Positions 23,332 through 37,399 of a stretch of 64,000 nucleotides of DNA are shown here, piece after piece. Within the stretch, counting starts at the first letter, position 1; the number at the start of each line of letters is the position of its first letter. The DNA comes from Piper betle (taxonomy: Eukaryota > Streptophyta > Magnoliopsida > Piperales > Piperaceae). The DNA is taken from NCBI GenBank assembly GCA_033002965.1, contig JAURVB010012951.1:17446-81445 (forward strand), in the 5' to 3' direction. The notes under the pieces are model-generated. The model did no database searches, was not told the DNA's origin, and saw only the letters and a program-made list of their open reading frames with translations. Made by a program: the position numbers and the translations under genes.

Positions 23332-26300
23332 TCAAAACCTGGGGCCCCTTGAGAAATAACTGAGGGATTCATCGTCCAAAGCCTTGGTCAACGTTTTCAC
23401 GGACTTGCCTATCATAAGTCCGGGAAAGTGGTTTCCCCATATATCATAAGTGAACTCTTGCCTGCTCTCACTCTTCTCTCCAACGGCATTGCCATCTTTC
23501 AGCTTATGCTTGCCTGCTTGATATCCTGGTGCCCGTGCAAGTGAGTCATTGTACTTAAGGCCAGTACCTGAAGCACGCCATCCGGCTGCTGGAAAAGTTG
23601 CAGATGGTAGTAAAGCAGGTCTAGCCGACTTCTTTTTCTGGGAAGATAGCTGCTCCTTTGACAAGTGCGCTGAAGCTTTGCCAGGGTACTTGGAAACTTC
23701 GGGCCCCCATAACTTGGAAGTGGATGCAGCATTTAAATCCCTATCCTGTCTGCTATCTTCAGGTAACTTTCTAGGGGGAGAGTATTCCAAAAGTTGTTCA
23801 TTGTCAGGAGAGAGCGGAGTTCTTCTGTGCATGTGTGATACAGAGGGTGACAGTGGAGAAGAAGGTGTCGAGTTCCCGCTCTGGCTACTTGAAGTGTCAA
23901 ATTTTCTCTTCAAAGAATTCCCAGAAAACCTTTTCTTTCTTCTCCTATTTGCACTGGTCTTCACCGTCAAATTTCCTGCTTCTGCGTTTCCGGCTTCTTT
24001 GATCACAACAGAAGAACGGCATTCAGAAGGACATTGACAGTCAGGAGGCTCAGGAATATGTTCAGGTGTAGAAGAAAGCAGAAGAGGAGACTTAGGTGAA
24101 TAAGGCACGGACTTGCCACTTTGGCCACACAATGATTCAAGCTTTTCAACCAACCCTAAAGGCACACCTGACCTTTTGCCTCTCAGCCTTCCTTTTTCTA
24201 TCTCGACCATTAATTTTGTAGCAGTCCCTTGTTCTGCTGACACGTTGTTGCCTCCAAGGCAAACCCTTTTTTTCCCAGATAAGTCCAAGGAAGAAGAAAC
24301 CTTGTCCTCTTTCAAGGGGAACTCCTTAAGCTGTGGAGCAGGTAATCCTCCAAGAGCATTGCTGACTGAGCAATCTGAATATCTACATTAAATATCTCAA
24401 TCTTGTTAGTATCAATCAATAGGCACGCACGCTGGTAATTACAATTATGCACAGACACGAAATAATACTTGAGAGATAATGTGTGGATGTGTGGGAATGA
24501 GGAAGGAGAGTGAGGACTGAGGAGAGAGAGATTGAGAGACCTTTGAGATTTCTGCTTTTCACAGGCATGAGAAACAGACTGAATAATGTGCATAGCAGCT
24601 GTAGAATTTAAGCCACTTTTGCCTGATCGATCCTCATATTTAGACTCTGAAACTTTAGGGTGGATCCAGTAGAATAAGGACATTAAAGAGGCAGCAACCA
24701 CAGCCACCATAAATATTTTCCATAGAATCCCCCTTAAATAGGATTTCCTACAGATATTCAGCACATCAAGCGGAAGTATTGCAGTCATAGGGACCACAAG
24801 GATGCAACTAGATAACCCCAGCACAAGCTCTCTGTGAACGACTGGAGCTGAGTAGTCGGTCTGGAATGAAATTAGGAATATTTTTGACTCACCAGGTGCA
24901 AGAGCAAAACCTTTACAAGTGTGAATTCGAAACCCATCAGAGCCACAACCATTCCCAGAAACGTCAACTTTTCGTATTTCCAGCGGTAAGTTACCAATGT
25001 TTTTGGCCAACAGTTCTTTCGACAGAGACCGAGAACAAATAGAGTCTTGATTCTTCATGCCCAACAAACTGGACCAAGAGACAGCTGGTGGGATTGGTAC
25101 ATTGAGATTAAATTCCAAAGAGCGGACAGGGTGGGATCCCTCAAGAAATATCAAAGAGGGAGAACCACCAAAACCACGTATCGACAAAACTTCTACACCA
25201 GAAAGGTTATTTCTTATGTATGCTGTGCTTCTCCACTCACACATCTTAGATGGACGAAAGAAGATTGGGCCAAGAAAAGCTTTTCCAAGAGGTGGCACAT
25301 GAACTTCGCTAATCGCAGAATCTAATAGCACAAATATATCATGAATACCATCAATACGGTCCACATCATCCACCAAAGAATGAGTGAGGAACCCGCCAGA
25401 ATCCTGGCAATCATTGACAACTGAGCTTGGATTCAAGATAAGCTGCATTATCACAGGGTATTGGCTGGGGTTGCTTACAGTAACTTTTTGGAAGAATGCT
25501 TCCCAACTTGGACGGCTGGGAAGACAATATCAGACTCCTCAAGTATAGTCATGTCATCAGAAGTGCCTTGGGATCTCCAGTTTCTAAGTATTAATCCCTT
25601 TGCATCATTAATCCCTGAAACCTTCCATTAAAGTAAAACAATTTAGACAAGATCAAAAAGAAATTTAAAACCTTAATAAAGATAATAGAAAAGGAGATGA
25701 GACAGCTCATTCTGGAAATTTAGCAAGGCAGCCTGCTTGCTTGAAGGGGTAGGGTACAATTCATAAGTTATAGAATTATATTACATACCTCAAAGGGAGT
25801 TGGGACCTGAAAGACGTTGCCTAAGAGACCTGTCATGCTACTACCCAGTTTTGTGACCTCATCTTGGGATGTGGCTTCCAGAAGTGGATTTCCAAAATCA
25901 ACAGATGATGAATTAATCTGATGATAAGAACATGTATTTAGTATCAAATCATGGCAAGGAATCTCAACCAGAGCACCGCCAGAATAGTTTGTCACAATCT
26001 GCAGCATACATCCTGAGGTCATTTCCATTATTTCCTCCCGGGATGGTCCTGAATCTCTAAAAGTGTGAGTCACAACTGCTATGTGGGTCGTTGCAGCAGG
26101 ATAAAGCAATAATCCTTTCCAATAGTGGACTTGAAATACCTCAGCACTGCTGCCTACTTCATTAACTCCAGTTAGGCTTAACAAATGAGAAGCATCATTC
26201 CTCAGAGAAAGGACAGAAGAACTTGATTTGCTGCTTTTGCATGAGCCTAAAACTTCAATACTTACATAGACCAAACCAGTGGGAGAATAATAAGCCACTC

Positions 26301-28118
26301 TGCCCACCTCCCTTTCAAGAGGCACAATTACCAAGTCACTCCAATTTTGGGAGTCAGAACTCTGCAATTGTATGCAGAAAGCCCCAAAAATATGGCCATT
26401 TACATGTGCTGTAGGTTCTATATCAATTAAAGTCTCCGATAAATGAGTACTCACTTCCCACTGCTGCTTTGGCATTATTTCCATCGAAGGTCTACCAGAG
26501 TGCTCATTCTTCAGAATACATGGCTCCTCAAAATGTGGACAATCAACTCCATCTGTAGTATTGGATGTTCCTACCCGACAAACAGCACATGTGAAATGCA
26601 CAAGACCGGCATAAACTGATAGACTCCAGACCTGAACTTCTTTGACATTAATTACATAATCAAAAGGGTTGTATATGGACAATTTTGTCCTCAAACTTCC
26701 GTTAGAAGAAAGGATTAATCCATTGTGAGGCTCGATTTTATAAGGAGACTCAATAGTTGACCCTTTTGCATTAATCAGAAAACCACCAAAACTTGTTTCC
26801 ATGACCAGCTGAGTGGAGGACAAACCTAACCATCTGGGTAAGAACACAACAGGAAGTGCAGCATAATTTCCAGGCTCCACAAAAATCCCACTGAAATTGT
26901 AGGCGAAGAACTGAGCATTGGCGCTTGAAATCTCATATATAGTTAATATACTATGATTGCATGTATTTGTTATAGTCAATACAGCAAAAGAAGGTACATA
27001 TAAATAATTTGTGCCCCAATCCAATAAAGGTGGATCAATCAATACTTCTGGAGTTGAAAAGCAATGAAAAAGGCCAGCATCAATCACCTCACTATTATCA
27101 TTCCTATGTGCAGCTAAGGAAGCGTCACTGTTCCTGTTGCCATTCATATTCAACACTAGGCTCCCATGCATTTCCCTTTCGAAACTATCCACAATCAAAT
27201 ATTTTAATAAATCAAATGACATTTGGCAGAAATCCCCAGTCGAGTTACTCTCCAGATGACCAGGAGGAGTCGTCCAGCAAAGAGGTATGATTATTTGTAG
27301 ATCCTCTTGAACGCCAACTATAGCAGGCAAAGGTGGGGAGAAAGGTGATGTAGTCTTGCAACAAATATTTCTCATACCTGAGTGACAAGGAGATCCTTGA
27401 CCGTGGAACAAGCTAACTACACATGATAAAGTGCTCCATATATTCAACCCATAACTTAGTTCTATTTGGCAAGACTCATGATCCACTTCATCTCGTACTC
27501 CGTTTGTTGCTGCAGTCTGATCTGTAGCTAAACATAATGCCAAGTACGATAGGAGCAATATTAAGTAACAGAACCTATGTGACCCATAGTCGTTTCTGCA
27601 GAAAAAACAAAAGCAATTTATAAGGTCAAAATGGCAATACATATATTAATTTGTAGGAAACAACAGAACGGTACTCCATCTAAGGTACAAAAATGAAAAA
27701 GCCACACACAATAAGACCACAAAACATCGTGGAAAACAAAATTAAATGGGCATCTCTTGCTTTGAAAAATTATTGTTCTGCCAAAAAATCAGAAGGGGGA
27801 CAGTCTGCTTGATGGAACATCACGCAGAAAACTTAATTTGCTTTGGCTGAGACTATTTCTCTCTTGCTCTCCGGAGAAAGCAAATTCCACATTTTTTCTT
27901 TTTTATTTCAACAACACAAATTGTGAATAAAAAGACTCAAATATGCTCATTCATTGATTCCCACGGCCATACAAACATTGAAGATGGAGATGGTCAATGA
28001 TAGAAAATGACAGCGATAATGACATCGCACCATTGAAGAACCCAAGATATCTGGTTCATGGTTACCAGTATACTTACCGTGACCAAAGAGATATAAATTC
28101 TTCTATGGGCATTGTCAT
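23332..28118 (-). CDS. TMEM131-like single-pass membrane protein
   Basis: Model: 28078-28118 (ATG), 25789-27595, 24541-25621, 23332-24382, about 1,326 residues. An N-terminal hydrophobic segment (FCYLILLLSYLALCL) acts as signal peptide, followed by a long ectodomain with a PapD-like region (PPLLDWGTNYLYVPSFAVLTI) and a single transmembrane helix near WKIFMVAVVAASLMSLFYWI. A basic/Ser-rich tail with SANRRRKKRFSGN follows. Animal TMEM131 helps ER-to-Golgi export of secreted cargo through its ectodomain and a tail that contacts TRAPP; the plant role is not established. The frame breaks in exon 3 at an A5 run (T5 on +, 25485-25489): GKHSS then reads a stop, while one more A restores KKVTVSNPSQYPVIMQLILN. 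The extreme C-terminus (SRGPRF, stop) may also be shifted at a C4 run near 23342-23348. The exon 3 acceptor was chosen because it keeps frame (GAG|GTT TCA GGG). Confidence 0.85.
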
Positions 28119-28144
28119 ATGAATTCAGCCTTTTCCAGAAAATC

Positions 28145-29932
28145 TGCACATAATAAGAAATTAACAATGTCACTAATCAAACAGTTACAAATATAAGAGG
28201 AGAATGAAGACATTACCTAATATGCACAATGTTTTTATCAGCTCGCAACATGACTAAAAAGACCACAGGGTTTACAAGTTGCACACAAGCTGTAGTCAGC
28301 ATATACAAGAACAAGGACTGCTTGATATTTACACAACATAAAAAGCTTATCAATCTTGAAAGGTAATTTGCACTGTTATTTAAAAAGGCAACTAAAATGA
28401 CATTCATTGCAGCAAAAAAATAGCACAATACACAGAGACATTCCAATCAATTACACATTGATGTGTTTGACGATAAGACATGCTTCCCATCAAGTCAACT
28501 ATGCACCATGCAGTCTTAAAAGATAATAAAAAAGGAAAAATAAAAGAAAAATGGGGAGGCTGTGTAGGAAGAAAAGAAAAACTGAACCAGTAATTGATTG
28601 CTGATACCTTACAACAGTAAAAATGTTCCATCCGTACCGAAAACAAGATGAATCATAAGACAGGTTATGCATGATAAGTCAAGCCAAATGCTACCGCTAG
28701 GGCATAAAACCACACGGTTCTTAAGAAAATTATTAATCAATGATCAGAAAAATCTAAATTTAATCGAACAGAAGTAAATCCTATCAAAAATAGTTACCGT
28801 GAAACAGAATCTTTCCAACACAATCAAGAAAAATCAATTTTCAAAAACACTTGCTGGCAGAAGTCAAAGAACAAAATGATCAAATAAAAGAAATTACTAA
28901 ACTAAGAGGGCATAACAAACAAATAAGGGCTTATCAAGTTTATATCCAATCTATTTTTGCATGCAGGAAATACGAACAACACTCCATTGATGCTAAAATA
29001 ATTCATTATTTGCTCTTATTTTGAACTTCCTCTTCCAGAATCACTTGATATAAGTGGCCGGTAACATAACACGCTCAACCAATTTTAAAGTGCTATTGTA
29101 TCTGTAAGAGTAAGCACGTCATACCTACGATTACACTCTACAAAGGTATTATTATACTATCCAATCGCTATTCCACTAGCAGTAAACGCCTTTCACAATT
29201 TTTAAGCACAATCCATAATCAGGCAGCCACTTAAAAAATCAGTCTTTCGGTGCCTCAACAAAGTACTTGCCGCTCATAATTCTTTGGTGAAGTGCAAAGA
29301 ATACCAAAAGAAAATCGAAGTAACATCTCCCACCTCCTGTTTTAGCTGCACCGTTCCCGGTATCAGACTCGACCATAAACTCTGATATATAAATCATTTC
29401 AGCTTAAACAGTGAGATAAAATCAAATAGACGGATTCCGTTAAACAGAAATCGCAAAACAATCCATTCCCATCACTCACACACTCGCGCAGCAAAGCAGA
29501 CCTCCACTCCTCTCTGCATGCACTCACTAACGACAAAAGTAAATACCAACCAGACCAGTACCCTCATGATTCAAACAAAGCAACCACACAAGTACAGCAT
29601 ATGAACGCATCCACCACAAAAGAAACCATCGAAAACGAACAACACCCACGCTACAAAACCACATACACAAGCAGCTACCAATAGAGAAGCGAGAACAAAC
29701 AAGCAAGAAAAAAAACACCACCACCCAAACATGGCAAGCAATATATACATATATTCCCATCCCAAATATCCAGGTAGTATCCAGACACAGATTCAACACC
29801 ATCAAACAGCTTGTACACATCAAATATGACCCCAGGTTTCCAAAAGCAATGGTAGCTCGTCAACCTGCCACTACCTAGAAGAAGCAGCTCAAAAAAATAC
29901 AGGAAAATCAGAAAAATTCGCAAAAAAAATAC
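28145..29932 (-). other. large 5' intron of the TMEM131-like gene
   Basis: AT-rich, no supported coding exon. It joins the 5' exon (29933 and up) to the exon at 28078-28144 or directly to 27595. Confidence 0.4.
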
Positions 29933-30060
29933 CGGGACAAGGATATCAGCATGAGCATCGAGAGGTGGAGGAAAGCACGGAGATGGGCGTTAGCGTTTCG
30001 CCGTGAATCGGGGGGTGGGGGTGGGGGTGGGGGTGGAGGAGAAGAGGATTGGAGACGAAA
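29933..30060 (-). other. 5' exon of the TMEM131-like gene with alternative start
   Basis: GC-rich leader ending at a donor CCCG|GTATTTTT. It contains ATG at 29958 giving MLMLISLSR and ending in phase 2 (CG). Splicing straight to the exon at 27595 would continue in frame as R-N-D-Y-G-S. Including the 28078-28144 exon instead meets a stop and forces use of the ATG at 28118. The transcription start is not visible; 30060 is approximate. Confidence 0.45.
30010..30036 (+). other. G-run array, potential G-quadruplex
   Basis: Four to five runs of five or more G separated by single T (G6 T G5 T G5 T G5 T GG) lie in the first-exon/promoter area of the minus-strand TMEM131-like gene. They would be C-rich in the transcript. 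Confidence 0.7.
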
Positions 30061-30089
30061 AGGTGGAGCTGCCCACCTCAGCCAGAACG

Positions 30090-33000
30090 CGAATCAGGAG
30101 CACTTTCTATCGGCAGTCTAAATGACTAAAATGCCCCTTTGATTTTTTGGTCTTGATGATGGCGTCGTTAATCAAACTTGATGGTTTAATTTTCCTGTAA
30201 AAGTTTGAGTTGCGAGATGTGAATGTGGTTTTTTTTCGGATGGTTTCAACTCATACTTTTTAAATAGAAGTTCAAAATATCTATATGATTTAGAAAATTG
30301 ATGTTAACTTTTGAACATCTCATGTATAAGTCAAAAAATTTATTTAAAATATGACATGTGTGTTGATTAAAGATGTATGTGCATTTAGGTAAACTTTTAG
30401 TTTTCTTCTCGTATTATATATTTTCGTATATTATATAACTCTATTTTATCGAGTCATTGTCCCTTGTGTTTTGTTATATTATATAATAATATAATAATTA
30501 TATTATTATATGATTTGTACTTAAGAATTATTATAATCAAGAATTATTTGTACTTCCGAAGGGGAAAAAATAAGGGGGTAATAATGGTATTTCAAGGTTT
30601 CTTTCATGGAAAGACGAGACGACTTTTGGACGGTTGTTATTTTCTGTGGCTTTTCCAGATTCTTGGAGTGCGAAGTCGGGTAAGCGGGTACTTCGATTGG
30701 TTGGTTGGTTTGGCGGATCTGTAATAATTCCAGAGTGCACAGTTCGAGCTTTCGTCCATTTGGCCGGCCAGTGGGTGGATGGGCGAGTAGATGTAGGTAC
30801 GCTACAAATCACATGGAAGCGAAGGAGGAATGGGAAAGTTGTATCGGAAAGCCGCTTTCTTGCTCGGTTTTCCAATTCCAGCCTTCATTATCTATATATA
30901 TTATTGGTCCGTCTGACTCGAAAAACTATTTATTGTTCGTGATTAATTTTTATTTTATATAAAACAAAATGGCTCTTGAATCGTGTTATTTTAATTAATA
31001 AATAAAAACAAGTAGGCACAGAATAAGTTGTAAATACCAGTTTTTATGAATCCACATTTGTGAGTGGTTTTTAAACTCGCCTGCAAATGTTATTTTTACG
31101 TATAAAAATATATTCAAGATGAAAATTGATTTTTTGTTTAATTTGAATATTTTCTTTCACATCACTTATAAGTATTTGAATATTGATATAGAAAATAAAA
31201 CTCATAAGTCATCGTTAAATATGTATTTGATAATATACTCTATCAGTTATATTGTTTCTCTAAAATGAACTTAACGACTTTAGCACCCCTCGTTGTAAAA
31301 CTATTACAAATCAAAATAATTTACGCTAAATTTATTTTTATTTATGAAACTAGCCAATGTATATTTTATATTTAAGATTATTAATTATATTTAATTTCGT
31401 TCGTTTCATTGTCAGAAAATATGAGACTCAAATTTGACTATATTACTTGCTTTCGTAGCGGACTCAACTGGAAAAAAATATTTAATTGTACAATAAATAT
31501 TCTAATTCCAAACACCTATTAAAGAAACTTCATAATAAATTATAAACAAATAATTGAAATAACTCAAAGTTAAAAGCTTTTGAATGCAAAATAAAGTTTT
31601 CTAGCTTCCAATGGTTTTGGAAACATTTTCCTGGACTTCTCCACTCGTCCCTTGGAGGTAGCACGCAACCGGAACGCGACAAGACAAGAACTCAAGTGGG
31701 CACTCGACGGCGGCGCTCTCTCCACCTTTCTGGATTCCTTTTCGGCGGACCATTTTTCCCTTTCCATTAATGGACGGCCCAGGAGATGCGCCATATCAAC
31801 TAGTGCATGTGGGCCCATCTAATGTGTCTTGTTCCCTATGAGTGATGCCGTCTTCTCCGTGAGATCTGTGGACGTACATTTTTTGTACGTAGTCCTGATT
31901 TGGTTTTGGCCCCACCGACCTATATGGCCCAAGTTGCCAAAAAATTATAAATTATTTTGTTATTAATGCTTTTTTTCTTTTGTCAAAGAGTTTTGTGTCC
32001 CATCTATGATCTCTGATGTAAATGCAAGTTGGAGTCCACACGCAAGGATCGATTTTATTAATAGTGACAGATGGCAACAGTACCCAATAGCATTACAAAT
32101 TTAACAGTGATGCGCATTTAACCGACGCATAAATAGATACGTTGATCATTCTCCACACTCAACACCATTTTAGCAACATAAACATATTTTTTCTTTCTCA
32201 TGAAATACGAATGTATGGTTATAACGTGTAAAATACTAAACCACGTATAATACACAACGTACCTCCAAATAATCTTTTATGATTGAACTTGTCCCCGGTT
32301 AGGTCATAATAAAATTATAAATGAGAAAAATATTTCTAATCTTTTATGATTGCACTAGTACATTTCTTTTTTTGTTGAAGAAAATGGATAGATTTGGGAT
32401 ATCATTATAATCAAATGGCTTAGATTATGTAGGAAAATTTCCAGACCCGTGGTGGTATAGGTACATTATAAAATGTAACTTCAAATTTAGAAGGTCCTAT
32501 TTCAACCTGACATCAATTCTGTTGATAGCCCTCAAGTACTCCAATGCGATTAGTAAAACTAAAAAGCTCACCATCAATTAAAGTATAGGGGTTGACAATA
32601 AATTAATAATCTTCATCCATCACATTATTCACGACTGCTCTACCAAACCACTTTAATCCTTGTATATAGAGTGTTCCGACAATCATGATCAAACTGATAA
32701 TACTTGTTTCATTGGAGAAATAGTCCATGTGAAAACACAACTATTGTTTGTGTTTGTAATGCAACCCTCCAAAACTAAATTGTTCAAATGCCTAACTCGT
32801 CTTTTGCCGATTTATAAGACAATATAAAACCCATAGCTGCTTGACAAACATTAACAATCATATCATTCAGCTAATAACAATTGAATCCAATTTCCATCAA
32901 TCCAGGAGCAAGATATAACAATTTTAGAAGCATAGACAGTAAAAGAAGTCCTATAATAAAAAGAGTGAACTAAAAGGCCAACATTTCTCAAAACTATAAC

Positions 33001-33380
33001 CAAAGAATCCGAAATAACAATATCGGTTGAACCAACAAAACCCGCAAGTAATATTGTAAACAAACTTCCCACTTTCACAATAAACAGTTACACTTAATTT
33101 GTCCGGAATCCGGACCATCTATGCCCATGAATGCACAACACTTATTTTATGTCCAGTAATAGTGCAAAGAACAATACAATCTTATCAATGTCCTCACGAA
33201 ATATCCTATCAAAAGCATTACTACGGCTAAATAAGATGATCCCCATAGTTGCTCATATGATCTCTGCGCTTGATGTGTTCAAGCATTCCTATCACTAAAG
33301 CTCACGAGCTCAAATTGGTGCTGTCCTAACTACTAAATGCATCACAAGTTATCAAGACGCAGAGAATAGAGATCTTTCAG
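30090..33380. other. intergenic region, no gene supported
   Basis: Mostly AT-rich. A short perfect inverted repeat of ATATAATAATATAAT type lies at about 30478-30511. Two GC-richer patches (30590-30880 and 31600-31830) have open frames but no recognisable domains or splice sites, and I do not call genes there. The right end should include the 3' UTR of the RNA-binding protein gene. Confidence 0.4.
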
Positions 33381-33384
33381 ATGG

Positions 33385-36300
33385 CTAGCTCACTTGTTGC
33401 TGTCCGTAGACGGGGTAAGTTCCATAAGCAGCAGGAGCATACATGCCCATGTTTCGATGTGGAATTCCATATCCATACCCATCATAGAATTGCCCTCCAT
33501 AATAAACTCCATTCCAGTAATTAGCTTGGTGATCAGCCCTATGCTGTGAGAAAACAGATTTAAAGGCATAATAAGCCAACCATGCTCCAGCAGTTCAATT
33601 CTCAAATATTTAAAAAATTAGCACTATGCCTTGTAGATGCCAGACACATGAAACAAAGATAATTTTAAGTGTTTTCTAATACACGGCTTTCGGTCTTCTT
33701 TTACCACAAGACAGGCTCAACATTACAGCAACAAAGATAACCGATGCATGAAAAAAGAAAATGAAGCTCCATCATCAGCCAAAGTGACAACTTGAACAAT
33801 AAATAGGACAATTGAACTCAAAATCCCATTAATTTGTGTTGTTTCCAAAAATTATTACAACAGTAAGTATGTGATGCCCCTAAACAATCTCAGCTCCTAA
33901 TGCTTGGAAGTTAAAAATTCCAAAAATGGCGTAGCAGAATTTGCATGTGATGATAAATGAAAAAATATTTATTGAGAAAATAACAGATAGCATGCATGGA
34001 TTTATAAATAAAAAAATGTCAAAAGGTGAAATGACTCTTATGTCTTGCAAAAAAAAAGAAAAAGAAGATATATACTCCTCTGCGTATCACAGTGATACGG
34101 AAAATCAAAAGAAAAGCAAACAAACATATTTTTTTTAAAAATGTAGGGGCAAAATATGAGCCAACAAACTCATATGCGCTGATTAAAAAAATAAAGAACC
34201 TAAAATGCTTCAAATAATCCAGATAAAAAATAATTCTACGTTCGCTCGTATACCAATATACTAATTAGCAAAAACTGAAAGGGCTTTGCAGGTATATAAT
34301 AGTAAAAGTAAACATGCATGGATCAAACTTTCGAAAATAAATACCAACTTGCTTTTTAAAAATGGAACAAGGACTTTAGCGGTTAGAATGGAACGAACCT
34401 GCCTCTGGGCCCAATTACGTCCCCATGACAGACGAACTGTCTGTTTCCCTATGACAGTCCCATTCAATTTTTGCAGTGCCTCCTCAGCATGGTTGCTGGC
34501 ATTTTTAGTAGTGAATTTAGAAATTGTATATTGGATAAAAAAGGTATTTATTTGGAAGTAATATAGAAAGTAAATCCTACCGATTTGCAAATTGCACAAA
34601 ACCACAACCCTTTCCAACTGGGATTTTCACAGATACAATCTCACCATACTGGGAAAATGTTTGTTTAAGGTACTCGTCACTGGTGCTGGGATCAAGGCCT
34701 CCAACAAAAATCTATATACAGAAAGACTTTTCACTTGTGTCCATCCAGATCGACTTAACCAGAAATATCGATAAGTATTCATACTTACAGTAGTATTCAC
34801 CATGTCACTGTCAGATTGGGATGTGCCACTTGCTGCACAGCAATGTTAGATCAAAAACATTTCATTTATTGAAAAAAAGTCATTCACAAACACGTATATC
34901 ATAATTGCACCTGAAAATTATTGGCTAGATGAAATAAAGTGATTGTAGGATTAAACCTTTGAGGTATCATCTTATGCTTTTGTTAACTGAAGAGGTAACT
35001 GAGGTATGCTGGTCAGATCTCTTGATTGTAACTACTATACAACATTTTCAATTCATTAATTACAAAAACTGGCATGGGAAAAGGTGGGGAGGGGAGAGGA
35101 AGAGGGTTTTCAAACTGGAAATGAACAAAGACATTGTCTGCATCTCATTTTAGGTTCATTCAATTGCAACATACAATCTAGATATCCATGACTTTACAAT
35201 GTACTCAACAATTATAACCTGTAATACATTCAAAATATTGGCCAACACATACAAGCAAGAACAAAAAGTGTCCATCCTTTCTGGCATAATTTTTTAAAAC
35301 AAAAACATCCGTGGGTACAAATTAGTAGTGAGAGGAAACAATAATCCAACGTAAAAATAAGCAGCAATTTTTTTTAATAATTAAGAAAATACCAAGAAGT
35401 TAATTAAAAATATTTACCTTGCTGAGATCCGGAAAACTTCCTAGGAGTTGCTGCTCCAATGCGCATAGGTCTGCTTGAACAATACACCCCATTCATTTCA
35501 GATATAGCACGAGATCTCTCATTGTCATCACCAAACCTCACAAAACCATAGCCTTTAGAACGGCCAGTATTGATGTCCATTACAACTTTTGCTTCCTTAA
35601 CAGAAGGATATTTACTAGAAAAAGTTTCTTGCAAAATAATATCTGTTACATCAGAGGCCAAATCACCCACAAAGATCGAATGATCAGATCCTGCTTCCGT
35701 ACGCCTATCTCCCATACTAAATGTTGCCCAATTAAGTCGGAATGGCTGATCAGAAGCAGGCATAGGTGCCCCATTGAAGTTCTGTAAAACCCTTTCAGCA
35801 GCAGCTCTTGAATTAAATTCGACAAATCCATAGCCTTCTGAGTGACCAGTCTGCTTATTTCGAATAACTTTAATGGATATTACCTGTGTGTAGACATAAA
35901 AAATGTCAAGGTTAATTATGGTGTCAAGAAAGGTTAACAAGGAGAATAAAAAAGTATAAATCCTAGCCCCAGATGCAAATAACATGAATGCTAGATTGAT
36001 TGTCCACAGCATGCAACACAACAGCCTATGATGTGGAAATATGAATGGAAATTATTAAAAACAACAGATGGGGCACCAAAAAGCGAATCCAAAATCTCTG
36101 TAAAAATTGCCTAAAACACATTTTGCAGATGAGTCAACGAGTTTAACACATTGTGAAACAACATGCTTCGTCTGCAAAAACCACTTTATTTTAAGCATAT
36201 TGTACTTTCTAAACTCAAGAACGCACAACCATGCACAAGAACAAGTAGTAGCTAGTGCCCCTTTTTAGTAGACAGGCAGCCTTTTATGTATACATTATAC

Positions 36301-37262
36301 ATATTATAAACATCTTTAATGCTAACTTAAAGCATCTTATTACGATAGTGCAAATCTAAAATCCTCGGAAGCTGTTTTTATTTTTTCTTTTTATTTTGTA
36401 TCGTTAATTGATAGGTTTATATAGGAACCTAAGGGAGGCAAATCCCAGACACTGTTTGATAGAACAACTCAACATCTGTGGAAATAGCAAAGATCTATTA
36501 TGAGAATAGCAGAAATAATTCTTAAGCAAGAAAGCAAGCAATCTCTACAAACAGAATGATATTTTAAGTGACAATTGCTAAGCAAGTAAGCAATCACCAA
36601 ATACAAACCTTAAATACGAAAACACAAACACCATCTCTCCTTATTGCGTAACGTAAGACAATTAAACACGGTAATTACCGATTATCAAGATAAACCACAC
36701 TAAGCTTTTCCTGCACCCTTCCAGAAAATCCAAAGATTTTTTTTTGTATCAACTTATGAAGTTTCCACTTTTTCGCGAATTACATAAAATATCAGCGTAC
36801 AAACACCCATAAACCAAAAGACAATAACTTCACACCAGCCCATACAAAATCACAAACTATTCTTAGAAGAATTCCGAAATTCTTCAATCAAACTAATCAA
36901 ACAGAGCAGTTCAATCGACCCCACAGGCCACAAAGCAAGCAGAAAAGAAAAACACGCACAAAACAAAAGAAAAAGCCGAAAAAAGAAATCAACCTCGCCG
37001 GTGCGAGCAAAGCAGCTATGGAGATAACTCTCGTCCATCCAATACTGCAGGTCGCCGACCCAGATCGACGCGTTTTCCTCCGTCCCCTTGACCGGCGCCG
37101 CCAGCCCATTACCCGCCATTGGATACGGATTGAATCGATGCAGGTAATGCTGGTGGGCGGGCACCATGATCATCGGGTACTGCATCGGCACCCACTGCGG
37201 CGGCGGCGGCGGCCCGCCGCCTGCTGCTGCTGCGGGTGATCCACTCCGGCCGGCGACTGCAT
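33385..37262 (-). CDS. RBP45/RBP47-type RNA-binding protein with three RRMs
   Basis: Model: 36994-37262, 35418-35883, 34789-34832, 34581-34711, 34399-34495, 33385-33543; all junctions keep phase and give about 388 residues. A Pro/Gln-rich N-terminus precedes RRM1 (RNP2 IWVGDL, RNP1 EGYGFVEF), RRM2 (IFVGDL, KGYGFVRF) and RRM3 (IFVGGL, KGCGFVQF). A Tyr/Gly-rich tail ends YPVYGQQQVS. In plants this family binds poly(U)/poly(A) tracts of mRNA in the nucleus and enters stress granules. The ATG at 37262 (MQSPAGVDHPQQQQ) is family-like but is out of frame with PPPPPQWVPMQYP unless one G is added to a G3 run (C3 on +, 37213-37215). Otherwise translation would have to start at 37191. Confidence 0.9.
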
Positions 37263-37399
37263 TTCGATCGCGACTGCCACCGAAATTTGAGACGGAAAAA
37301 GCACCGGCGGCGGCGGAGGCGGCGAATTCCGGCTGCCGGCGGCAGTGGCGATGGCAAGGGAAGCAGGGGAAGAGAGTTGGATGAAGGTGATGAGAGAGG

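Noticed and set aside
30537..30962. Overlapping ORFs on both strands near 30.6-30.9 kb
   Set aside because: Mutually overlapping, no family motif, no conserved splice sites. Could be a leader or lncRNA but nothing in the sequence shows it.
31570..31818. 82-residue minus-strand ORF in a GC-richer patch
   Set aside because: No recognisable domain, signal peptide or splice context; promoter-like composition explains it.
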